NCBI RefSeq assembly: GCF_028714775.1
Contig: NZ_JAQTLS010000005.1
Span: forward strand, 161,573-225,572
From: Thiothrix sp.
GTDB taxonomy: Bacteria > Pseudomonadota > Gammaproteobacteria > Thiotrichales > Thiotrichaceae
Direction of reading: 5' to 3'
DNA: 64,000 nt
Position 1 is the stretch's first letter; each line of letters begins with the position of its first letter. This document shows, in pieces, positions 36,257-46,241 of the stretch. A program made the position numbers and the translations under genes. Below the pieces are notes generated by a model. It was not told where the DNA came from. It did not search any database and worked only from the letters and a program-made list of their open reading frames with translations.

Positions 36257-36877
36257 TTACTTATGCTCCTCTTCGATCTCTTCCCAGCCCGTGATCATGG
36301 TTTTGATGTGCGCAAATACCGTATGCCCGGTGGTGGTGAGGTAAATGTGGGCAATAATGAATATCAGGAACATGAATGCCCCCGCCGTGTGGACAAACGC
36401 CACCACATCTAATGGCAGGTAGCCACCCAGCCAAGTTGGTTGCCACACACCGTAAAACAGGTAGAACAAGCCCGACCCCCAAACCAGCGGTGACATCAGC
36501 GACAGTACCGCCAAATATGCCAAGCGTTGCAGTGGGTTGTGCTTGTTGTCCGTGGTTTTCTGGTAGGGGTTAGGCGCATGGACAAAGATGCCGTAAGTGT
36601 AATACTTAATCATCGCATCCACCTTTTTCAGGCTAGGGATGTAATGCCGCCATTCCCCCGTCGTGAACTGCCAAAAGATCGTGAATGCCCACAGCACCAG
36701 CAACGCCCACGCCGCATAGATATGGTATTCCACCGCCGTTTTGAAGCCCCAAAATTCATACGTGCCGTGGACTTCAAACCCCGTAAACAGCATGAAAAAA
36801 ATCAGCCCCGCCTGCGACCAGTGCCAAAAGCGTTCATAGCCTTTGTAAAGGTAAATTCTGTTCACCACCGCTGACAT
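36257..36877 (-). CDS. Cytochrome b/b561-type membrane subunit
   Basis: YERFWHWSQAGLIFFMLFTGFEVHG; conserved His in TM helices; follows the octaheme cytochrome gene. Confidence 0.85.
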   Translation of the reverse strand: MSAVVNRIYLYKGYERFWHWSQAGLIFFMLFTGFEVHGTYEFWGFKTAVEYHIYAAWALLVLWAFTIFWQFTTGEWRHYIPSLKKVDAMIKYYTYGIFVHAPNPYQKTTDNKHNPLQRLAYLAVLSLMSPLVWGSGLFYLFYGVWQPTWLGGYLPLDVVAFVHTAGAFMFLIFIIAHIYLTTTGHTVFAHIKTMITGWEEIEEEHK

Positions 36878-38607
36878 GCTAGCCCCCTCTTTTTCCTGCT
36901 GACGCAAATAGTGCGCAATGCACCGTGGATAATGACACCGAGCAAAGCAAGTATCGCCGCCGCCCAGCCAAACATATCGAGGTATTTATTACCATCAACC
37001 CCCGGCATGTACACCCCGCCGATGCCCTTCAAACGGCTTTCTGCCTGATGGCATTGGGCGCAAGCCAAGGCATCACCTTTAGGTGCAACCATGTGGGCAA
37101 TCGGCCATGACATTTCCGTGCTAACAAAATCAAACTTGCCGCTGTAAGGCATTTCAGCGCTCGCCATGCCTGCGGTAATCGCTTTTTGCCAATCAAAGTT
37201 GTGCCACAATGCTGTTTCATCTTCGCCCGCCGTATGCACATTAAGCAGATAGCTGAATTCCTTGTCGTAAGCCTGTTTGCCCCGATGCACCTTGAAAGGC
37301 CAAATGCGCGAATCTGCTGCCCCTGCTGTCCCTTCCGGTTGGTTGATATTGACGGTTTTACTGGGGTCGATCTTGTCACCACGAGCGCTGTAATTCATGT
37401 CGCCATTGAACCACTTGTATTCGGGAATCAAGTAAGAATCCCACACGAAAGTTCCTTTCTTGGAGTCGAAAGCCCGCCGTCCGGCACTGTCTTTGGTGGC
37501 AATCGGTTTACCTTCTGGCCCCATCTTTGTGGCAGTAGACCAATCCCACGATTTTTCAGTACCCACACCGCCACGCGCATATTCGGGAATATGGCAGGTC
37601 TGACAAGCCAACTTATCGGTATGGGCATTCAGTTGCCCCATCAATAACGGATTTTGCTGGTGCGGTTTATCACCGTGGCAAGACTGGCAAGAGGCCGGAT
37701 TCTTATCGTCTTTAGCACCACGGGTATGTGCATTCCCCGTCATGACTGCGGTCACTTCGTAACGGCTACCGGAGACTTTATGCTCATCCGTTTGGTGGCA
37801 CGTGGTACAACTGAAGTTCAAGCCCTGTGCATCCATGTGTACGTCGAGGTACTTGCCCGGTTTTTTCAAGGAACTGTCCAAATCACCGTGCTTCGTGCCA
37901 TCGCCGCCCGCACCGTAAAAATGGCAAGAACCGCAGTTGGCACGGTTGGGCTTAGCAACCAATTGCGCAATCATTTTCAGGTCTGCCGCTTCCACAAACT
38001 TACCGGAATCTTTGGGGAATTCCTTGCGCTCGTACACCGGATGCCCCGCATCCCCCGGCAGCTTGCGGTAAGTCGCGGTACTGTCATGACAAACCAGACA
38101 ATCCACGTTCTTTTCATTTTTAAAATCGAAGTGCTTATCCTGCCAACCGTAACCCGCGTGGCAAGCCATGCAATCTTTTTCGTTGGAAATGGCGCTGGTG
38201 CAGAAGTTGTTGATGACATTCTTCTTACCCAATTTCTTGCCGGACTTGTCGATGTATTCCCACGTCCAATGCTTGGTTTTCATGACGTGTTTGGCGGCTT
38301 CGGTGTGGCAGGTCAAGCAGGCTTCGGTCACTTCAGGGCCAGACTTGAAATCTTTTTGCAGCGCTTCAAACCTGCTGTGATCAGCCGTGGTGTGGTCTTT
38401 GTTCGCCATTGCTGCCGTCAACGGTGGTGTTGCAGGCGGCGCAGGTGTGGCGGGTGTTGGTGGTGCAGGCTGTGCCGCTACTACCGCTGTCGGAGCTGGC
38501 GCGGGTACTGCCGTCGTTTTAGGGTCATCAGCAAATGCCACCGACGTTACCCACGCCAACATCAAGGGAAGCAATAATCCCCGTGCGTATAACCACTGCA
38601 TCATCAT
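36862..38607 (-). CDS. Tetrathionate reductase family octaheme c-type cytochrome (OTR-like)
   Basis: Eight CXXCH motifs counted (CLTCH, CMACH, CLVCH, CGSCH, CTTCH, CQSCH, CQTCH, CAQCH); C-terminal TM. Confidence 0.85.
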   Translation of the reverse strand: MMMQWLYARGLLLPLMLAWVTSVAFADDPKTTAVPAPAPTAVVAAQPAPPTPATPAPPATPPLTAAMANKDHTTADHSRFEALQKDFKSGPEVTEACLTCHTEAAKHVMKTKHWTWEYIDKSGKKLGKKNVINNFCTSAISNEKDCMACHAGYGWQDKHFDFKNEKNVDCLVCHDSTATYRKLPGDAGHPVYERKEFPKDSGKFVEAADLKMIAQLVAKPNRANCGSCHFYGAGGDGTKHGDLDSSLKKPGKYLDVHMDAQGLNFSCTTCHQTDEHKVSGSRYEVTAVMTGNAHTRGAKDDKNPASCQSCHGDKPHQQNPLLMGQLNAHTDKLACQTCHIPEYARGGVGTEKSWDWSTATKMGPEGKPIATKDSAGRRAFDSKKGTFVWDSYLIPEYKWFNGDMNYSARGDKIDPSKTVNINQPEGTAGAADSRIWPFKVHRGKQAYDKEFSYLLNVHTAGEDETALWHNFDWQKAITAGMASAEMPYSGKFDFVSTEMSWPIAHMVAPKGDALACAQCHQAESRLKGIGGVYMPGVDGNKYLDMFGWAAAILALLGVIIHGALRTICVSRKKRGLACQRW

Positions 38608-38649
38608 CTCCTCACTTTAGTTACGCCCAATCACCAGGTATGCTGCCAC

Positions 38650-39198
38650 TTAACATCCGCCGCCAGCTTCTTTGCCAGCGCCGCCACCAGCGCCGGGCAT
38701 ACCTTTAATCAGGGGAGGGGCAGGTTTAGAAGGGTCAAATGCAATGAAACTGGCTTGGTCAGCAGCAACCTCAGCCATGATTTCACCGACTTTACTGCCG
38801 AACATACGTCCCAACAGGCCAGCATTCATCAAGCCAACGTAAGTTTTGCCGTCGTTCTTTTTGTAGACCGTAATGGTGCAAGGCATCAAGATCGAGAGGA
38901 TGCGGGTTTTATCATCTTTGAGCATTGGCCCAGAATAACGGGTGCTGCACGCTTCAATCAAGAGTACTGGAAGCGCATTTTCACCCGCTGCCTGAAGCGG
39001 CTTAACAGGGTCACGCAAGCCAGAAAGCGACCAACCTTTGTCCTTTTTGGCTTGAATATTAGCCTGAATCCGGGCGGCTGTTTCCTCTACTGTGAAAGGA
39101 CTTTCAATTTCCCGAAACATAAAACTACCCATCATGGTTCCAGCCAAAACCAGAACAGACACGATGCCTGCGATAAAACCACCGATAACTTTGAGCAT
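38650..39198 (-). CDS. DUF302 domain protein
   Basis: VEETAARIQANIQAKKDKGWSLSGLRDPVKPLQAAG...LIEACSTRYSGPMLKDDKTRILSILMPCTITVYKKNDGKTYVGLMNAGLL. Confidence 0.85.
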   Translation of the reverse strand: MLKVIGGFIAGIVSVLVLAGTMMGSFMFREIESPFTVEETAARIQANIQAKKDKGWSLSGLRDPVKPLQAAGENALPVLLIEACSTRYSGPMLKDDKTRILSILMPCTITVYKKNDGKTYVGLMNAGLLGRMFGSKVGEIMAEVAADQASFIAFDPSKPAPPLIKGMPGAGGGAGKEAGGGC

Positions 39199-39313
39199 GT
39201 CACCCCTCCAGCCGCCGAATAGAAGCAGCCCACATACTCAACTAATAACCACACAAATACATTGAAAAACCGCAATACTTCCGGGAAGCCGATAAAAAAC
39301 ACGTAGAGGGCAT

Positions 39314-39350
39314 AAAAAAGGCCGCTGCACAAACCATGCAGCGGCCTTTT
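39314..39350 (-). terminator. Rho-independent terminator downstream of fixH-like gene
   Basis: GGCCGCTGCA-CAAACCA-TGCAGCGGCC with flanking A6/T4 runs. Confidence 0.85.
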
Positions 39351-39377
39351 ACACAAAATAACCAGCGTTTTGCGGAC

Positions 39378-39878
39378 TTACAAATCCGGCTTCATGTCCA
39401 AAACCATGTCTGCCTCGTGCATCATGCCAGACAAGCGCCAACTTTCATCTTGCGCACTTAAATAGACATACCATTTGCCGGGTGCTAAAGGCTCAAACTG
39501 CCCTGACCAAAAGCCATCAGCCGTTTGTGCCAACATCACCGCCTGATCCAATTGTGGGAAGGTGGCATGGGAAAACTTCATCCGCAAGGTTTCACCTTTT
39601 GCCACATCTGTCTTGTTCAGCAGCACCTGTAAACTTTTACCACTAACCGACAACTTCGCCGTCAATCCCAAGGACTGGGCTTTTTGCCCGTGCTCCTTAA
39701 TATCATTGATTGCCAAGCCAGCCTTGTAGTAATCGTCCACAACCAGCCCGCTTGAGGTCAGTGCAGCCAATCGGTAAGTATAAAGGCTCGCCACCACCAC
39801 TGAACCCGGCAACGCAATCAATATCCAAGGCCACACCTGCTTATACCAAGGCTTTGTGTCTTCAATGCGCATACGCAA
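39378..39878 (-). CDS. FixH-family cbb3 oxidase biogenesis protein
   Basis: WYKQVWPWILIALPGSVVVASLYTYRLA...LVVDDYYKAGLAIN. Confidence 0.85.
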   Translation of the reverse strand: MRMRIEDTKPWYKQVWPWILIALPGSVVVASLYTYRLAALTSSGLVVDDYYKAGLAINDIKEHGQKAQSLGLTAKLSVSGKSLQVLLNKTDVAKGETLRMKFSHATFPQLDQAVMLAQTADGFWSGQFEPLAPGKWYVYLSAQDESWRLSGMMHEADMVLDMKPDL

Positions 39879-39886
39879 CCCTCACT

Positions 39887-41287
39887 CTATTTACCCGGAC
39901 CAAGGAAGCGGCCCTCTTGGGAATCCGTCAACGTTGGATTCTCCTCCGCTTCAATGTGGAACATAACCTTTTCACTCTTGGATGTCATCTTATCCGGGTT
40001 CGCCCTGACGTTCACGGTCACTTCAGCCACTTTGCCGGAAGGTACATTCACATTATCCACACCAGAGAGCGTCATACCTTCAATGCCGGATACCGTAATC
40101 TTGTACTTATGCGCCTGCTGATCCATGTTGATGACTTTCAGGATGTAGATATTTTCAATACCACCATCCCCCGTATCACGGAACAGCACATTGCGGTCAC
40201 GGATAACGTCCATGTCCAGCGGAATGCGGTTCACCATTGAATACAGCAAAGCCACTGTAATCAACGTCAACAACCCGGCATAGATTAAGGTACGTACACG
40301 CAGGATATGGGTTTTACCACCATTCAGTTCATGCTCAGTGGTATAGCGCACTAAACCACGCGGGGAACCGATTTTATCCATAACCGTATCGCAAGCGTCG
40401 ATACAAGCAGCACAACCGATACACTGGTATTGCAGGCCATCGCGGATGTCGATACCTGTCGGGCAGGCTTGCACACACAAGGTACAATCGACGCAATCGC
40501 CTTCGCCCGCAGATTTATCCGCACCACGTTTACGCACACCACGCGGCTCGCCACGCGCTTCGTCATAGGAAATGATCAGGGTATCTTTGTCAAACATCGC
40601 ACTTTGGAAACGTGCATAAGGGCACATGTACAAGCAGATTTGTTCACGCAGGAAGCCCGCATTGCCATAAGTGGCGAAACCGTAAAACAGCACCCAGAAC
40701 AATGCCCAACCACCTAACGTACCGCCAGAGAATTCAGTCCACAAGGTTTCCATCGGGACAAAGAAGCCCACGAAGCTGAAACCTGTCAGCAGCGAAAAGA
40801 ACAACCACAGGGCATGTTTAATGACTTTCTTACTGATCTTGGAACGATCCCAAGCAGCATTTTCCAACTTGATTTGCTGTGGCCTGTCGCCTTCCACCCA
40901 CTGCTCAATCCAGACAAAAACCTCGCTCCACACCGTTTGCGGGCAAGCATAGCCGCACCAAATGCGTCCTGCCAAGGCCGTCACGAAGAATAAGGTTAGC
41001 GCGGAAATGATTAGCAACAGCGCCAAATAGAAGAAATCCTGTGGCCAGAAAACCATGCCAAACAGGTAGAATTTGCGGGCAGGCAGGTCAAACAGCACCA
41101 ATTGCTGTCCTCCCCACTTAATCCAAGGCAGGATATAGAACAATCCTAGCAACAACCACACAGTCACTTTGCGCAAGGTCGTGAAAAAACCTTTCGTTTG
41201 TCGCGCATAGATTGTCTTGTGCTTTTGATAAAAACCGCTGTCAACCAGCCCGTCTTCTGCCGGTGTTTTGTCAGGAGCTTTTTCCAT
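39887..41287 (-). CDS. ccoG: Cytochrome c oxidase accessory protein CcoG (polyferredoxin)
   Basis: GRIWCGYACPQTVWSEVFVWIEQWVEGDR; CVDCTLCVQACPTGIDIRDGLQYQCIGCAACIDACD. Confidence 0.94.
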   Translation of the reverse strand: MEKAPDKTPAEDGLVDSGFYQKHKTIYARQTKGFFTTLRKVTVWLLLGLFYILPWIKWGGQQLVLFDLPARKFYLFGMVFWPQDFFYLALLLIISALTLFFVTALAGRIWCGYACPQTVWSEVFVWIEQWVEGDRPQQIKLENAAWDRSKISKKVIKHALWLFFSLLTGFSFVGFFVPMETLWTEFSGGTLGGWALFWVLFYGFATYGNAGFLREQICLYMCPYARFQSAMFDKDTLIISYDEARGEPRGVRKRGADKSAGEGDCVDCTLCVQACPTGIDIRDGLQYQCIGCAACIDACDTVMDKIGSPRGLVRYTTEHELNGGKTHILRVRTLIYAGLLTLITVALLYSMVNRIPLDMDVIRDRNVLFRDTGDGGIENIYILKVINMDQQAHKYKITVSGIEGMTLSGVDNVNVPSGKVAEVTVNVRANPDKMTSKSEKVMFHIEAEENPTLTDSQEGRFLGPGK

Positions 41288-41414
41288 CTTGATACCCTTT
41301 AACCTTACTACACAGTGGAGACGTAGCAAGCCTAGCATGTTAGTGGGATTAGCTTATTGATAAAAAGCGATTTAGCGGGCAGTTTTATTAATTTTCGTAG
41401 CCCCAAAACAAACA

Positions 41415-41432
41415 AGCCGCCTTGCGGCGGCT
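41415..41432 (-). terminator. Stem-loop downstream of ccoP
   Basis: AGCCGCC-TTGC-GGCGGCT followed on the minus strand by a T-rich tract. Confidence 0.6.
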
Positions 41433-41450
41433 CGTTGATCTAAGCAAAGA

Positions 41451-42347
41451 TTACTTCTTAGACAGGCTATAAACGTAAGCTGCCAACAGATGTACCTTGT
41501 CTGCGCCAAGGAAATCTGCGTGTGCTGGCATCTTGCCGTTACGCCCTTTGCTGATGGTTTCCTTGATGGTGTCAAGGGAAGAACCATACAACCAAGTGGT
41601 GTCAGTCAGGTTAGGCGCACCCATTGCTTGGTTGCCTTTACCATCCGCACCGTGGCAGGCAACGCAATCCAAGGTTGGATACATCGCTTTACCTGCTTCC
41701 GCTTTAGCAGCGTCAACACCTTCAGTACGACCACTCAAGCTAGCAACATAGTTAGCCACTTTATCAAGGTCATCCCCAGCAAGTGCCGGATGTGGTGGCA
41801 TAGCCCCCTGACGACCCATCATGATGCTTTGTTTGATCTGGTCAGGTGTACCGCCGTACAACCAATCGGCATCTGCCAAGTTAGGGAAGCCTTTCGCACC
41901 CTTACCGTCAGAACCGTGGCACAGTGCACAGTAGCTCAGGAACATACGCTGCCCCATGCCGTGTGCATCTGCGTCAGACGCGACCTGTTCAATCGGCATG
42001 GCAGCATACTTCTTGAAAATCGGGTCGAACGTCTTAGCTGCATTATCCATCTCAGCGCCGTACTGGCTACCTTGTGAAGTCCAGCCCAGATACCCTTTGA
42101 AAGTACCTAAACCAGGGAACAACACCAGATAAACCAGAGAAAAGACGATAGTGATGTAGAACAACCACAGCCACCAACGCGGCAATGGGTTGTTAAACTC
42201 TTGCAGGCCATCCCACGCATGTCCAGTGACATCACCTTGCGCCGCTTCGCCGGGACGCTTTTTGGTTGTCCAGCGCACCAGCCAGTAACAGGCAAAGATA
42301 TTGCCCAGCGCGATCACGATGATCCACGCACTCCAAAAACTGCTCAT
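41451..42347 (-). CDS. ccoP: cbb3-type cytochrome c oxidase subunit III (di-haem)
   Basis: Two haem motifs CALCH and CVACH; N-terminal TM domain. Confidence 0.96.
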   Translation of the reverse strand: MSSFWSAWIIVIALGNIFACYWLVRWTTKKRPGEAAQGDVTGHAWDGLQEFNNPLPRWWLWLFYITIVFSLVYLVLFPGLGTFKGYLGWTSQGSQYGAEMDNAAKTFDPIFKKYAAMPIEQVASDADAHGMGQRMFLSYCALCHGSDGKGAKGFPNLADADWLYGGTPDQIKQSIMMGRQGAMPPHPALAGDDLDKVANYVASLSGRTEGVDAAKAEAGKAMYPTLDCVACHGADGKGNQAMGAPNLTDTTWLYGSSLDTIKETISKGRNGKMPAHADFLGADKVHLLAAYVYSLSKK

Positions 42348-42523
42348 TTATCTACCTCCTTCACAGACGCCTCGTGTACACGCTCATCCTCTTGGTCGAA
42401 GATGGAATTGGCAGCCACATCGAAGCGTCTTTTACGCTTCCGGCTATACGCCCACACCACCATCAATACGAAGGCAATCAGTAACGTCAGCGTCGTAATA
42501 CCACGGAAATCGTTGTAATCCAT
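42344..42523 (-). CDS. ccoQ: cbb3-type oxidase subunit CcoQ (59 aa, absent from ORF track)
   Basis: MDYNDFRGITTLTLLIAFVLMVVWAYSRKRKRRFDVAANSIFDQEDERVHEASVKEVDK read directly; ATGA overlap with ccoP. Confidence 0.9.
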   Translation of the reverse strand: MDYNDFRGITTLTLLIAFVLMVVWAYSRKRKRRFDVAANSIFDQEDERVHEASVKEVDK

Positions 42524-42532
42524 GACACTGCC

Positions 42533-43141
42533 TCAACGCTGTGTCTTGATGACAGTACCCAAGTTTTGCAGATAAGCAACCAGCGCATCCTGTTCGGTTT
42601 TGCCTTTTACTTCCTCTGCACCCTTAGCGATTTCCTCGTCAGTGTACGGTACACCCAGTGTCTGCATGACTTTCATCTTAGCAGCCGTATCCGCGCCATC
42701 CAGCACGGTTGTAGCCATCCAAGGGAAACCAGGCATGTTAGACTCAGGCACCACATCACGCGGGTTGTTCAGGTGGGTACGATGCCAGTCATCACTGTAA
42801 CGCCCGCCAACACGTGCCAAATCAGGGCCAGTACGTTTGGAACCCCATTGGAACGGATGGTCGTAGACAAATTCACCCGCAACAGAGTAGTGACCATAAC
42901 GTTCAGTTTCAGCACGGAACGGACGGATCATTTGCGAGTGGCAGTTATAGCAACCGTTTTTGAGGTAAATATCACGCCCTTCCAGTTGCAGTGCGGTGTA
43001 GGGCTTCAACCCATCAACCGGCACGGTGGTGTCTTTCATGAAGAACAGCGGCACGATTTCCGCCAAGCCCCCCATGCTCACCGCCAGCACCATCAGGACG
43101 GCCATCAGACCCACGTTCTTCTCGACGACTTCATGACTCAT
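42533..43141 (-). CDS. ccoO: cbb3-type cytochrome c oxidase subunit II
   Basis: [54 protein letters not shown]. Confidence 0.97.
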   Translation of the reverse strand: MSHEVVEKNVGLMAVLMVLAVSMGGLAEIVPLFFMKDTTVPVDGLKPYTALQLEGRDIYLKNGCYNCHSQMIRPFRAETERYGHYSVAGEFVYDHPFQWGSKRTGPDLARVGGRYSDDWHRTHLNNPRDVVPESNMPGFPWMATTVLDGADTAAKMKVMQTLGVPYTDEEIAKGAEEVKGKTEQDALVAYLQNLGTVIKTQR

Positions 43142-43153
43142 GATAAATCCTCC

Positions 43154-44587
43154 TTAGTGGGCTGGAGCCGCAATGGCAACATCAACAGGTTTTGCGCCAG
43201 CCACGGTTTTCAACACGTTGTAGAGCATGATAACCATGCCTGACACCACGAGGAGACCGCCCAAGAAGCGCACGAAGTAGAACGGATAAGTGATTTTCAG
43301 CGATTCAATGAAGCTGTAAGTCAATGTACCGTCTGCGTTCACTGCACGCCACATCAAGCCTTGCATAACACCAGAAATCCACATGGAAGCGATATAAAGT
43401 ACGACACCGATAGTCGCAACCCAGAAATGGATTTCGATCAGCTTGGTGCTGTACATGCTTTCACGCCCGAACACTTTTGGAATCAGCGCATACAAAGAAC
43501 CGACAGAAACCAGCATTACCCAGCCCAAAGCGCCGGAGTGGACGTGGCCTACAGTCCAGTCAGTGTAGTGTGACAGTTCGTTAACGGTTTTGATTGCCAT
43601 CATCGGGCCTTCAAAGGTAGACATACCATAGAAAGACAGGGAAACAATCAGGAAGCGCAGGATAGGGTCAGTACGCAGTTTGTGCCATGCACCGGAAAGC
43701 GTCATAATGCCGTTGATCATACCACCCCAGCTTGGAGCCAGCAGGATCAGGGAGAACACCATACCCAAAGATTGGGTCCAGTCTGGCAGCGCGGTGTAGT
43801 GCAGATGGTGAGGGCCTGCCCACATATAAGTAGAGATCAATGCCCAGAAATGCACAACTGACAAGCGATAAGAATAAACCGGACGGCCTGCCTGCATCGG
43901 AACGAAGTAGTACATCATCCCCAAGAACGCTGCTGTCAGGAAGAAACCAACCGCATTATGCCCATACCACCATTGCACCATAGCATCAATCGCGCCAGGG
44001 TAAACAGAGTAGGACTGGAGCCAGCTTCCGCCAAACAGGGCAATTGGCAACTCAGCGTTATTGACCAAGTGCAGCAATGCAATTGTCAGGATGAACGCAC
44101 CGTAGAACCAGTTCGCCACATAAATGTGGGAAGTCTTGCGCTTCATGATCGTACCGAAGAACAGGATAGCGTAAGCAACCCAGACTACAGTGATCAACAA
44201 GTCAATCGGCCATTCCAGTTCTGCGTATTCTTTGGAAGAAGTGATCCCCAACGGCAGGCTAATCGCCGCCAGCAGGATAACCGCTTGCCAACCCCAAAAC
44301 ACGAAAGCAGCCAGTTTGTCAGAGAGCAAACGGGTATGACAGGTACGCTGTACAACATACAGCGAGGTCGCAAACAAAGCAGAGCCACCGAAGGCAAAAA
44401 TAACTGCATTAGTATGCAATGGGCGTAAACGACTGTACGTCAGCCACGGAATATCAAAATTCAATTCCGGCCAACGTAATTGTGCGGCGATGAGCACGCC
44501 CACCGTCATACCGACGATCCCCCAGATCACCGTCATGATGGCAAACTGCCGCACGACCTTGTAATTGTAGGTCTGCTGGTTCTCCAT
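43154..44587 (-). CDS. ccoN: cbb3-type cytochrome c oxidase subunit I
   Basis: Haem-copper oxidase core; [34 protein letters not shown]. Confidence 0.97.
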   Translation of the reverse strand: MENQQTYNYKVVRQFAIMTVIWGIVGMTVGVLIAAQLRWPELNFDIPWLTYSRLRPLHTNAVIFAFGGSALFATSLYVVQRTCHTRLLSDKLAAFVFWGWQAVILLAAISLPLGITSSKEYAELEWPIDLLITVVWVAYAILFFGTIMKRKTSHIYVANWFYGAFILTIALLHLVNNAELPIALFGGSWLQSYSVYPGAIDAMVQWWYGHNAVGFFLTAAFLGMMYYFVPMQAGRPVYSYRLSVVHFWALISTYMWAGPHHLHYTALPDWTQSLGMVFSLILLAPSWGGMINGIMTLSGAWHKLRTDPILRFLIVSLSFYGMSTFEGPMMAIKTVNELSHYTDWTVGHVHSGALGWVMLVSVGSLYALIPKVFGRESMYSTKLIEIHFWVATIGVVLYIASMWISGVMQGLMWRAVNADGTLTYSFIESLKITYPFYFVRFLGGLLVVSGMVIMLYNVLKTVAGAKPVDVAIAAPAH

Positions 44588-44706
44588 AAAGTCCCTCCGA
44601 AAGAGTTGAACACCTCACCGGGAATAGTGCCATAAAACACGCAATGATGTGTGTGAAATCACACACTCCGGTAAGCGAAGCATCTACTAGAGAGGGGCTG
44701 TTATGC

Positions 44707-44720
44707 TTGATTAAAGTCAA
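44707..44720. promoter_or_regulatory. Canonical FNR box upstream of ccoN
   Basis: TTGAT-TAAA-GTCAA about 120 bp upstream of the ccoN start. Confidence 0.8.
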
Positions 44721-44972
44721 CATTGACTGTGGCAGATTGGAGACATTTACGTAAACTGTCATTTTTATGACTTATATCAAGTAATTCCACACCCACTACT
44801 TGAGCAAATAATAAACAACCCCATGCAAGGGCGAGCACTAATTAAAAAATAAGCAAAATCAATTTTCCCGATTATCGCAATAAACTACCCGATTGGCCTC
44901 GTCTGCAACTGCACCGTTTAGCGCCTTTGGTATGCTTATCTACAGCGTGACCACTCCCAAACCCGATTGACG

Positions 44973-46241
44973 ATGAACAAAAAAACCAGCCAGACCTATG
45001 TCGTCCATATCATTACCAGCCTAGCCGCTGACGGGGCTGGGACAATGCTGTATCGGCTGCTGGCGCACACCAACCGCAGCCAGTTTTACCCCATAGTCAT
45101 TTCACTGGATAACGATGCGCACCTCGCTGCCAAAATCCGCGCCCACGGCATCCCCGTACACTGCCTCAACATGGCTAACAGCCTCACTTCCGGGTGGCAC
45201 ATCCTTAAACTGGCAAGATTGTTGCGGGAACTGACCCCCGATGTCATCCAAGGCTGGATGTACCACGGCAATCTGGCGGCATCCATTGCCAACACAACAC
45301 TTTCCAACCGCTACCCGGTGTTCTGGAATATCCGCCAAAGCCTTTACGACATTGAACTGGAATCCACCACCACCCAATGGGCGATCCGGCTATCCGCCAA
45401 ACGTTCAGACAAACCCACTGGTATCCTCTACAACGCTTACCTCGCTGCCGAACAACACGCCAATTTCGGCTTTAAAGAGGCGAAAGCCCATATCATCCCC
45501 AACGGCTTCGACACCCACCTATTCGCCCCCAACATTTACAGCCGGGAAAACATCCGCCAGAGCTTGGGTATCCCCGCTGATAGCGTTGCCATCGGCATGG
45601 TGGCGAATTATCAGCCTATGAAGAACCATGCGCTGTTCATTGATGCTGCCAATTTTCTGGCGCAACACCAAAAGAATGTGCATTTCATCCTAACAGGAAG
45701 GGACATCACCCCCGAAAACCGTGACATTGCCGCACTCCTGAAACGTTGTCCGTCGTTACAAAACAAGCTCCATCTCCTCGGAGAACGCAACGACATCCCC
45801 GCCGTCATGAATGCGCTAGACATATTTTCCCTCACCTCCACCTACGGCGAAGGCTGTTCCAATGTCATTGGGGAAGCAATGGCGTGCGGCATACCCTGCG
45901 TTGCCACCGATGTCGGCGACATACCACGCATTGTTGGCAATACCGGGCAAATCCTACGGGACGCAACTGCATCCTCACTGGCATTTGCATGGCTGGAATG
46001 GATTAACGCAGGTGAAACTTGGCGCAAAGAACAAGGGCAACGGGCACGGCAACGCATCCAAAAGCACTACAACATCAAAGACATCACCGCGCAATACCAA
46101 GAATTATATTGCGCAGCGGCACGTGCATCAGGCGGGAACAGCCCCCATCAACCGGGTGAGAAAAACGCCTCATCAAACATCTCGATAAACCGTTTTGCCT
46201 GCGGGGTAAAGAACTTGCCACGCCTCACAATCAGCCCGTAA
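44973..46241 (+). CDS. Glycosyltransferase family 1/4-like
   Basis: YVVHIITSLAADGAGTMLYRLL...PNGFDTHLF...SLTSTYGEGCSNVIGEAMACGIPCVATDVGD. Confidence 0.9.
   Translation: MNKKTSQTYVVHIITSLAADGAGTMLYRLLAHTNRSQFYPIVISLDNDAHLAAKIRAHGIPVHCLNMANSLTSGWHILKLARLLRELTPDVIQGWMYHGNLAASIANTTLSNRYPVFWNIRQSLYDIELESTTTQWAIRLSAKRSDKPTGILYNAYLAAEQHANFGFKEAKAHIIPNGFDTHLFAPNIYSRENIRQSLGIPADSVAIGMVANYQPMKNHALFIDAANFLAQHQKNVHFILTGRDITPENRDIAALLKRCPSLQNKLHLLGERNDIPAVMNALDIFSLTSTYGEGCSNVIGEAMACGIPCVATDVGDIPRIVGNTGQILRDATASSLAFAWLEWINAGETWRKEQGQRARQRIQKHYNIKDITAQYQELYCAAARASGGNSPHQPGEKNASSNISINRFACGVKNLPRLTISP

Noticed and set aside
44760-44780. Possible additional FNR half-site (ttatatcaag) upstream of ccoN
   Set aside because: Only one half matches the consensus; not supported beyond the canonical box at 44707
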